In this document: piece by piece, positions 58,232 through 64,000 of the stretch
How the letters are laid out: every line of letters starts with the position of its first letter
Numbering within the stretch: the first letter of the stretch is position 1
Assembly (NCBI GenBank): GCA_019750335.1
Contig: JAIEOQ010000010.1
Span: 62,001 to 126,000 of the forward strand
Source: Candidatus Obscuribacterales bacterium
GTDB lineage: Bacteria > Cyanobacteriota > Vampirovibrionia > Obscuribacterales > Obscuribacteraceae
Direction of reading: 5' to 3'
DNA length: 64,000 bases
Made by a program: the position numbers and the translations under genes
Notes under the pieces: model-generated
Seen by the model: only the letters and a program-made list of their open reading frames with translations
Told to the model about the DNA's origin: nothing
The model's database searches: none

Positions 58232-58285
58232 TCACCACAAATAATAGCTTGTCTGGGCTCTTTTCTCCCGATAAATCCGCTAACT

Positions 58286-59344
58286 TTACCCATTTCTTGC
58301 AAAACTTTGGGCAAGCTCAGCCACCTCTTGGGCACATCCCCAAGCCACTGTAAAACCAGCACCACCATGACCATAATTATGAATAACAGCAAAGTCACGC
58401 TCAGCACAACCGCCACAAGACAGCTCTTCGCCGGCGGCAAAACTTTCAAGCTCAAGCCTTATCTGATTACGCCCCGGTCGCAAGCCAACCTTATGCTCAA
58501 GCACTTGTACACGAGCCAGCTCAGGCACAAGCTCGGTACATTTGGTCATGATTGTTTTAGCGACTTTATCGTCGGCAGCTAAATCCCAATCATTTTCAGC
58601 CGCGGTCCCGCCAAGTATGCAATCATCTTGACGCGGCACAATATAACTAATCGCGCGCGGTCCGTAGTCGTCAAAAACACAACTGCCGAAATCTGGACGA
58701 GTAGTGCGCACCACTTGTCCTTTAATCGGATAAACAGCATCGTCTTTGCACAGCTTGCCGGCGCCAAGCCCGGTGCAATTAACCACAAGCTTGCCTAAAG
58801 CAGAAAGCTCAGCCACACTCTCAAACCGGGCCGGCAACTTTTCAATCTTGCCGCCTAAGCTAATTACCTTCTTCATCAAATATTCTAAAAATACAGATGC
58901 GTTAATCACAGCTATTTCAGCCTGATAGCCCGAAGAATAATCATCGGGCAACAAAGTAGCAGCTGCTTTTTCAAACTTACGCACTGCCTTTGTCCACCAG
59001 GGTTTTTCTTCAACTTGGCTAACATGTAACTCAAGCAAAGGACACAAAAAGACTCCAGCATCATCTTTAGACTCGGCAAACTCATAATATTTGTCGAGAG
59101 ACGCTTTGGACCAAGCAAGAACTTTATCTTGCGGATGAACTTTAAATGGATACCAAACAGCAGCAGCAATGTCCGAAGTAGTATGAGGCGGCAATTCGGC
59201 AGCCACAATTTTGACTTTAAATCCGCGCTGCAAAAGCTCGAGAGCCGAGCTGAGCCCAATCACTCCACAACCGAGGATTGTAATTTCCAAAGCCGAAGAT
59301 TTATTACTAATGCCATTATTCTTGCCGTTCATGCCGTTGCTCAT
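58286..59344 (-). CDS. D-amino acid oxidase (DAAO family)
   Basis: 352 residues. FAD-binding loop GCGVIGLSSALEL at ~25-37, then the AAAVWYPFK block, substrate-binding SYIVPR, the carboxylate-binding Arg in VGLRPGRNQIRLE, and the C-terminal NYGHGGAGFTVAWGCA signature. The enzyme oxidises a D-amino acid to the keto acid, ammonia and hydrogen peroxide. DAAO is mostly eukaryotic but occurs in some bacteria. Its neighbours make and break D-Ala-D-Ala, so D-alanine from wall turnover is a likely substrate; D-aspartate is an alternative. The ATG at 59344 has TATAAT only 7 bases upstream and no close ribosome site. Confidence 0.88.
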   Translation of the reverse strand: MSNGMNGKNNGISNKSSALEITILGCGVIGLSSALELLQRGFKVKIVAAELPPHTTSDIAAAVWYPFKVHPQDKVLAWSKASLDKYYEFAESKDDAGVFLCPLLELHVSQVEEKPWWTKAVRKFEKAAATLLPDDYSSGYQAEIAVINASVFLEYLMKKVISLGGKIEKLPARFESVAELSALGKLVVNCTGLGAGKLCKDDAVYPIKGQVVRTTRPDFGSCVFDDYGPRAISYIVPRQDDCILGGTAAENDWDLAADDKVAKTIMTKCTELVPELARVQVLEHKVGLRPGRNQIRLELESFAAGEELSCGGCAERDFAVIHNYGHGGAGFTVAWGCAQEVAELAQSFARNG

Positions 59345-59351
59345 ACCAAAT

Positions 59352-59409
59352 ATTATAGGCTCCTGAAAACTCGCCTAGGCACTTACTTTAAGCCAAGGCA
59401 ACGTATAAT
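59352..59409. promoter_or_regulatory. Divergent pair of TATAAT boxes giving leaderless mRNAs
   Basis: A minus-strand TATAAT (59357-59352) lies exactly 7 bases before the D-amino acid oxidase ATG, and a plus-strand TATAAT (59404-59409) lies exactly 7 bases before the dipeptidase ATG. Transcription would start at or next to each ATG. Between them is the 8-base palindrome GCCTAGGC (59373-59380). Neither gene has a properly spaced ribosome site. Confidence 0.6.
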
Positions 59410-59416
59410 ACAGCGC

Positions 59417-60250
59417 ATGGAATCAAATAAAAACGATTGGAAGCTTTGCCCAATCCCTGCTTTTCCTAAAGCAGCAAGCGCACTGGACTATCACGAGATT
59501 GAGATCAATCTTGAATCAACTCGAGCTCAAGAGCCTTTAGTCGATGTTAGCCAATACGATTTGGCAACAGCTTCATATTACGCTCGCAAAGACGGCTTGA
59601 ACCCACCTTACTACAAAACTTTTGCCAGCGCCTCCGAGCAAATTTTTGTGCGCAAAACTGTTGCCGAAAAGCTTGTTGTCGTAAACAAAAGTCTGGAACC
59701 CTATCAAGCTGAGCTCTTATTACTTGATGGTTATCGCCCAATATCTTTGCAAAAAGAACTTTGGCAGCATTTCATCAACCAAGCAAAACTTAGACTGACA
59801 GATCCGACAGAGGAAGAATGTATTCAGTTTGCCGGCTTATATTGCTCGGACCCAACCGGTTTCGATGCCAATGATTTTCGTACTTGGCCGACTCATGCCA
59901 CAGGCGGCGCCGTCGACCTTTGCTTGCGCTCCAAAGACCATAAAGAGCCGCTTTATTTCGGCAGCATTTTTGACGACGCAGCCGAGGTAAGCTCGACCGA
60001 TTATTTTGAATATCTGCAAAGAGGTTTATCCTCAAGCTTAGTTGAAGCCAAAGAAAACAGACGCCTCTTATACTGGGCGATGACTAGAGCCGGCTTCGCC
60101 AACTTTCCTTATGAATGGTGGCACTATGATTTAGGCACGCAAATGTGGGTCATGAATAGTCCAGGCTTCGAACGCAAAGCCGTATACGGGCTTGCGGAGC
60201 TACCAGCAGAAGCGCAAGCAAAGCCATCCGCCAAATCGCCTGAGAATTAG
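59417..60250 (+). CDS. D-Ala-D-Ala dipeptidase, VanX/DdpX-like (M15D)
   Basis: 277 residues from the ATG at 59417; the much longer frame upstream lies antisense to the oxidase gene and is not used. Zinc ligands and catalytic residues of VanX are present with family spacing: H160 and D167 in THATGGAVDL, and E233 and H236 in EWWHYDLG; the DGYRP Arg (R107) is also conserved. There is no signal peptide, so it acts in the cytoplasm on D-Ala-D-Ala or related dipeptides. No vanHA or other resistance genes are near. With the oxidase and deacylase next door, a nutritional or recycling role is more likely than antibiotic resistance. Confidence 0.88.
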   Translation: MESNKNDWKLCPIPAFPKAASALDYHEIEINLESTRAQEPLVDVSQYDLATASYYARKDGLNPPYYKTFASASEQIFVRKTVAEKLVVVNKSLEPYQAELLLLDGYRPISLQKELWQHFINQAKLRLTDPTEEECIQFAGLYCSDPTGFDANDFRTWPTHATGGAVDLCLRSKDHKEPLYFGSIFDDAAEVSSTDYFEYLQRGLSSSLVEAKENRRLLYWAMTRAGFANFPYEWWHYDLGTQMWVMNSPGFERKAVYGLAELPAEAQAKPSAKSPEN

Positions 60251-60262
60251 CGGAGAAACAAA

Positions 60263-61864
60263 ATGGCTGAGTATGATCTAGTTCTGCGTGGCGGCACCAT
60301 TTACGATGGCACAGGCAAAGCTTCGTATGTTTCAGACTTAGCAATTAAAGACGACAAAATTGTCGCTATCGAAAAAACAAGCAAAGGCAGCGCCAAAGAA
60401 GAGCTCGACGCTTCAGGACTTTGCATTGCTCCCGGCTTCATCAATATGCTCAGCCAAGCTGAAGATACACTGATGGCTGACGGCTCATCGCAAAGTGACA
60501 TCAGGCAAGGCGTGACGCTTGAAATAATGGGTGAAGGCAACTCAATGGGTCCCTTTACTAAAGCCATGAAAGATGAACGCATGGCTGAACATGGCGACAT
60601 CAAATATGACATTACTTGGGATACATTACGCGGCTTTCTCGATACTCTAGTAAACCGTGGCGTCTCTACAAACGTCGCTTCGTTTGTCGGCGCTAGCACC
60701 GCCCGCCAAAACTTTCTTGGCCGCGAAGAACGCAAGCCAACCGCTGACGAATTGCAAAAAATGTGCAAACTTGTCGAGCACGCTATGAGCGAAGGAGCAA
60801 TCGGTGTTTCTTCAGCCCTTATTTATTCACCCGGGCTTTATGCTCAAACAGACGAGCTAATTGCATTGGCTCAAGCCGCCGCTAAATACAAAGGCATGTA
60901 CACTTCGCATTTGCGTAGCGAAGGTTCAACCTTTATTGAAGCTCTAGACGAATTCATTGAAATTACCGACAAAGCGAAAATACGCTCTGAGGTTTACCAT
61001 CTCAAAGCGGCAGGTCAAGCTAACTGGCACAAAATGGATTTAGCCCTTGAGCGTATCGAAGCTGCCCGCAAACGTGGCTTAGAAATCACAGCCGACATGT
61101 ATATGTACACCGCCGCTCAAACCGGCTTAGACGCCGCCATGCCACCTTGGGTACAACAAGGCGGCTTACAACAATGGCGCAAACGTTTGCAAAACCCTGA
61201 GATGCGCACACGTCTTGAAACAGAGATGCGTCAACAAACCGACACCTGGGAAAACGGACTGCAAATGGCTGGAGCCGAAGGCACAATTTTAGTCGGCTTC
61301 AAAAACGAAAAGCTCAAACCACTTGCCGGCAAAAGCTTAGCTGAATTAGCTAAAATGCGCGGCATCTCGCCAGAAATTGCAGCAATGGATTTGATTGTTG
61401 AAGACGACAGTCGTATCGAAACAGTTTATTTCTGGATGTCCGAAGACAACTTGCGCAAACAAATAATCAAACCTTGGGTGAGCGTCGGCTCCGACGGCTC
61501 GTCTATGTCGGCAAGCGGCATCTTCATGCAATCAAGCACACATCCGCGTGCTTACGGTAACGTCGCTCGCTTCCTCTCTAAATATGTCCGCCAAGAAAAG
61601 CTGATCACGCTTGAAGAAGCAGTGCGTCGTTTAACACACTTGCCCGCAAGCAACATGCGCTTAGAATCAAGAGGCAAACTACAACCAGGCTACTTTGCCG
61701 ACCTTGCTCTTTTTGATTTTGCTAAAGTCGAAGACAATGCCACATTTGAAAAGCCACACCAGTATGCCAGCGGTTTCGTTCATGTTTTAGTTAACGGCGT
61801 GCCGGTAATCAAAGACAGCGACCACACAGGCAACAAGCCCGGTCGCGTCGTTACTCCAGCTTAA
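60263..61864 (+). CDS. N-acyl-D-amino-acid deacylase/D-aminoacylase-family amidohydrolase
   Basis: 533 residues of the amidohydrolase superfamily (LVLRGGTIYDGTG at the N-terminus, TSHLRSEG and YHLKAAG metal histidines, VGSDGSSM with the catalytic Asp, LPASNMRLESRGKLQPGYFADLALF). The usual HxH pair after the first strand (PGFIDxHxH) is changed to INMLSQ, and the metal cysteine region reads MGEGNS. From memory there is a wide subfamily with the INMLS form, so activity is plausible but with an altered metal site. It should release D-amino acids from N-acyl forms. It begins 12 bases after the dipeptidase in the same direction. Confidence 0.83.
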   Translation: MAEYDLVLRGGTIYDGTGKASYVSDLAIKDDKIVAIEKTSKGSAKEELDASGLCIAPGFINMLSQAEDTLMADGSSQSDIRQGVTLEIMGEGNSMGPFTKAMKDERMAEHGDIKYDITWDTLRGFLDTLVNRGVSTNVASFVGASTARQNFLGREERKPTADELQKMCKLVEHAMSEGAIGVSSALIYSPGLYAQTDELIALAQAAAKYKGMYTSHLRSEGSTFIEALDEFIEITDKAKIRSEVYHLKAAGQANWHKMDLALERIEAARKRGLEITADMYMYTAAQTGLDAAMPPWVQQGGLQQWRKRLQNPEMRTRLETEMRQQTDTWENGLQMAGAEGTILVGFKNEKLKPLAGKSLAELAKMRGISPEIAAMDLIVEDDSRIETVYFWMSEDNLRKQIIKPWVSVGSDGSSMSASGIFMQSSTHPRAYGNVARFLSKYVRQEKLITLEEAVRRLTHLPASNMRLESRGKLQPGYFADLALFDFAKVEDNATFEKPHQYASGFVHVLVNGVPVIKDSDHTGNKPGRVVTPA

Positions 61865-61878
61865 ACGCTATCGCGGGA

Positions 61879-62067
61879 CTAAGGCGTTCTAATAAAAAGC
61901 AACGGGCGCAAGAAGAAACAAGCGCTAATAATACCGCCTAAAGTAAAAATGTTCACTCTCGGTGGCAGCAACGCAAAAGTAATTACGCCAACAATTACCA
62001 GCGCAACAAAGCACCAGTAAAGTACATAATCTAGATATTGTGCCGAGTGGAGAAGATTCTTTTTCAT
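61879..62067 (-). CDS. Small two-span membrane protein
   Basis: 62 residues from the ATG at 62067 (a TTG at 62097 extends the frame). Two hydrophobic helices (YVLYWCFVALVIVGVITFALL and FTLGGIISACFFLRPLLFI) with a short PPRVN turn. There is no clear ribosome site and no family I recognise. It is convergent with the deacylase gene, 14 bases apart. The hydrophobic pattern supports a real gene, but only moderately. Confidence 0.55.
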   Translation of the reverse strand: MKKNLLHSAQYLDYVLYWCFVALVIVGVITFALLPPRVNIFTLGGIISACFFLRPLLFIRTP

Positions 62068-62201
62068 GAGTACAATGCCAGCCCAAGTGATTTTCAACAG
62101 AGCAACTTTAACAAAGCGCTATGACAAAGTTGTGACTTTCTTCCCTTGGCAAATGAGAGTTTTCACAGATTTAGTAGTCTTACGAATAAGAATGCAATTT
62201 A

Positions 62202-63134
62202 TCAATCAACTTTTAGCAAAAGCCCTTTGAACCAAGCGGATATCTTTTCCCACATCGGCTTTTGGTCGGACTCTTCGGGCATATAGTCGGCAAGAATATC
62301 TTCGTTTGAATCAGTGTCGCCGTATGGTATTTCAAACTCAGGATGCATTTCCTTATATATGTAAAACAGCTCGGTCTGCACAGCACGCGCTGATGCCGGG
62401 CGTTTATCCACTTCATGCGACGTAAGACGTAACACCAAATCAGACAAAGACGGCAAAACATATTCATTGACCGAGCGCGGATTGCAGGCATTAAGCGGAC
62501 GCGGACGCTTACCCGTTAACAGATGAAACATGGTTGCGCCTAACGAATACAGATCGCCACGCGGCTCCGGCTTACCAAAATATTGTTCAGGTGGTGAATA
62601 ACCGGATGTAATCACTCTAGTTGCCGGACCTTGAGGTTCAAAATCTCTGGCAATACCAAAATCGACAAACACCACAAGCCCATCCGGACGCAAAATAAGA
62701 TTGCTCGGCTTCAAGTCTCTATAGATAATTGCCGGCTCGAACGCATGTAGATAATCCAATACGTCGCAGCACTGTATGGCTATGCGCACAACGGCGTCCG
62801 AGGTTAACGTACCTTCCTTACGCACAACAACATCCAGGTTATCCCCTGGCACATGCTCCATCACAAGGAACATGCCTTCTTCCGAAAAGTGGTCGTCTAT
62901 AAACTTGACGATGCCGCGATGATTGAGCTTAGCCAGAAACTCAGCCTCACGGATGAACACTTTAGTCATCTCCGCCTGCTCAGCTAATGACTTGGACGCT
63001 GTCTTAATCTGTTTAACCACGCAAGGGCGATTATCCTTGCTCCGGTCCTCGGCATAGTAGACCGAGCCCATACCGCCCTCACCTATGGGCTGTACAAAGT
63101 TATAGCGATCGAACCAAGGATCTGAATTGGCCAA
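62202..63134 (-). CDS. Serine/threonine protein kinase (soluble)
   Basis: About 310 residues. Kinase motifs: GEGGMGSVYYAE, VVKQI (Lys), catalytic YRDLKPSNLIL, VDFGIARD and the TSGYSPPEQYF activation-loop end. The C-terminal ~60 residues are acidic with no membrane helix. The frame is open to 63305, but the TTG at 63134 has CGGAG 7 bases upstream and starts just before the kinase domain, while the longer version would cover the strong ssb promoter; I therefore prefer 63134. It is a paralogue of the kinase at 43-44 kb. Divergent transcription with ssb. Confidence 0.85.
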   Translation of the reverse strand: MANSDPWFDRYNFVQPIGEGGMGSVYYAEDRSKDNRPCVVKQIKTASKSLAEQAEMTKVFIREAEFLAKLNHRGIVKFIDDHFSEEGMFLVMEHVPGDNLDVVVRKEGTLTSDAVVRIAIQCCDVLDYLHAFEPAIIYRDLKPSNLILRPDGLVVFVDFGIARDFEPQGPATRVITSGYSPPEQYFGKPEPRGDLYSLGATMFHLLTGKRPRPLNACNPRSVNEYVLPSLSDLVLRLTSHEVDKRPASARAVQTELFYIYKEMHPEFEIPYGDTDSNEDILADYMPEESDQKPMWEKISAWFKGLLLKVD

Positions 63135-63237
63135 GTATGGTCTCCGGCTTCCGCCATCTATTGACAATAACTTCTTACCCGAAAACCAAGCCCCACATAT
63201 ATCTACACCAATTTTCTCGGAATTTCCAAATTTGGGA

Positions 63238-63266
63238 TTGACATACGTTTGTATGGCTGTTACTTT
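63238..63266 (+). promoter_or_regulatory. Promoter of ssb
   Basis: A perfect TTGACA (63238-63243), a 17-base spacer, and TACTTT (63261-63266). The transcript would start near 63273, giving a ~73-base leader before the ssb ATG. Confidence 0.65.
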
Positions 63267-63345
63267 AATTGCATCTCCCCAGTCAAACATCATTGCCGAA
63301 ACCAATCAAGCCCCGCTTGTCCTGGTTTGGATTGGAGGACAAATC

Positions 63346-63843
63346 ATGAGTATGGTAACCGTGTCATTAGTTGGAAATCTTGTCAAAGCACCGGAACAGG
63401 TTTGCTTTGCCAGCGGCAGAACAAAAACCACCTTAGTTGTTGCCGTCAATTATCACAAAGGCGGCGGCGTCAATTCAGGAACTGATTGCGCTGACTTTTA
63501 TCGCGTAGAAACCTGGGGCAAATTAGCTGAGCTTGCTCAGAAATATTTGGACAAGGGCAATCAAGTCGGCATCTCCGGCAAACTGATTATGGAACATTGG
63601 ACCGACAAACAAGGACGCGAACGACTGACACCAGTCGTTTCGGCAACGCAACTTTCGTTGCCACCACGCGCCCCGCGTTTGCGATCCACAGATTCGTTCG
63701 AACCAGAACGAACACATACAGACGAACCAGAGATCGACGAGATCGAAGATCGTCAAAGCGAATTGATTGCAGCAGCAACAAGCACACTAGGCGCAACTGT
63801 AGTCAAAGAGCCGATTCCAATTTATCGCTCACGCCGTCGTTAA
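63346..63843 (+). CDS. ssb: Single-stranded DNA-binding protein
   Basis: 165 residues from the ATG at 63346, which has GGAGG 7 bases upstream. The N-terminal OB fold is clear (VSLVGNLVKAPEQ, FYRVETWGKLAELAQKYLDKGNQVGISGKL). It covers single-stranded DNA in replication and repair. The C-terminal tail is unusual: an acidic stretch (EPEIDEIEDRQSE) lies inside, but the end is basic (YRSRRR) and lacks the DDIPF-type acidic tip that recruits partners in most bacteria. It may be a secondary SSB, with the main copy elsewhere. Confidence 0.92.
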   Translation: MSMVTVSLVGNLVKAPEQVCFASGRTKTTLVVAVNYHKGGGVNSGTDCADFYRVETWGKLAELAQKYLDKGNQVGISGKLIMEHWTDKQGRERLTPVVSATQLSLPPRAPRLRSTDSFEPERTHTDEPEIDEIEDRQSELIAAATSTLGATVVKEPIPIYRSRRR

Positions 63844-63908
63844 ATTGCTTGCGCTGAACACGCCACACAAGTTTTGAATTATGGCTATCTAGAAAAGGAG
63901 CTCACCAC

Positions 63909-63974
63909 ATGTTCCATCTCTGCTGTTCAGGAGCACATCATCGAATAATATCTAACACGGGATTACCGCCTTAG
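63909..63974 (+). CDS. Possible 21-codon ORF near the right edge
   Basis: An ATG at 63909 has a strong AGGAG site 8 bases upstream and opens a 21-residue frame with paired CC and HH residues (MFHLCCSGAHHR), ending at TAG. It may be a leader peptide of a gene beyond the window. The remaining bases to 64000 show nothing definite. Confidence 0.25.
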   Translation: MFHLCCSGAHHRIISNTGLPP

Positions 63975-64000
63975 TCGATGCTCTGGCTCCCATCTTCTAA

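Noticed and set aside
59129-59416. 96-codon N-terminal extension of the dipeptidase gene
   Set aside because: It lies antisense to the D-amino acid oxidase, and a TATAAT box sits 7 bases before the ATG at 59417.
59417-60250. Vancomycin resistance locus (VanX)
   Set aside because: No vanH, vanA/B or regulator genes; ddl nearby looks like a normal D-Ala-D-Ala ligase and the neighbours point to D-amino acid breakdown.

Overview
The window looks like a chromosomal segment of a non-photosynthetic relative of Cyanobacteria (Melainabacteria/Vampirovibrionia, most like the Obscuribacterales). This rests on gene content: a C-family (cbb3-type) oxidase next to a Rieske/cytochrome b cluster, futalosine-type menaquinone synthesis (MqnA), many TPR proteins, several Ser/Thr kinases of the HRDLKP type, pilin-like proteins with Ser/Gly/Asn-rich beta-helical repeats, and a full murein ligase set. 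It is inference; no rRNA is present to settle it. I see no tRNA, rRNA, CRISPR array, transposase or phage gene. Base composition looks even throughout, so most of the window reads as core genome. TTG and GTG starts are common.

Left part (1-11.4 kb, all minus strand): one long run of genes starting with a cbb3 oxidase (ccoN, a ccoO fused to an extra cytochrome c, a ccoS-like gene, a small membrane anchor, a diheme cytochrome c lipoprotein), then a Rieske protein, a 609-residue cytochrome b, two small membrane proteins, a second cytochrome b fused to a 2[4Fe-4S] ferredoxin, an MvhD/FlpD-type iron-sulfur protein, a 40-residue membrane peptide, hisS and a kinase cut by the window edge. The two cytochromes b differ sharply: the large one keeps only the ligand pair for heme bL, while the ferredoxin-fused one keeps all four histidines. 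This is the best candidate in the window for an undescribed system: a menaquinol-oxidising complex that could split electrons between oxygen and a low-potential iron-sulfur branch.

11.8-27 kb: housekeeping and metabolic genes (pth, gcvPA, two tandem signal peptidases I, a GAF/HD-GYP phosphodiesterase, a metal-ligand-depleted RNase J homologue, an acyl-CoA mutase with isobutyryl-CoA-type specificity residues, hutU, lysC). 27-30.7 kb: a pilin-like operon (two prepilins flanking a PilX-like beta-helical protein) preceded by a row of RNA hairpins.

30.7-46.8 kb: a UshA-type metallophosphatase with an unusual N-terminal domain and a Shine-Dalgarno-masking hairpin, lipM, pyrimidine phosphorylase, a promoter/leader/terminator unit before mqnA, two TPR proteins, a TPR-metalloprotease fusion, rpiB, a kinase, uppP, a PilZ protein and rsmI. 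46.8-51.6 kb: a solitary TaqI-like N6-adenine methyltransferase behind a set of operator-like repeats, then a catalytically dead caspase-like protein fused to a TonB C-terminal domain, and a Yip1 protein.

51.7-64 kb: rpsT, then a peptidoglycan/D-amino-acid block: murC, murB, ddl, a membrane-anchored murF, a hydrolase, a D-amino acid oxidase, a VanX-like D-Ala-D-Ala dipeptidase and an N-acyl-D-amino-acid deacylase homologue. The oxidase and dipeptidase diverge from two mirror-image TATAAT boxes, each only 7 bases from its ATG, implying leaderless mRNAs. The window ends with a third kinase divergent from ssb.
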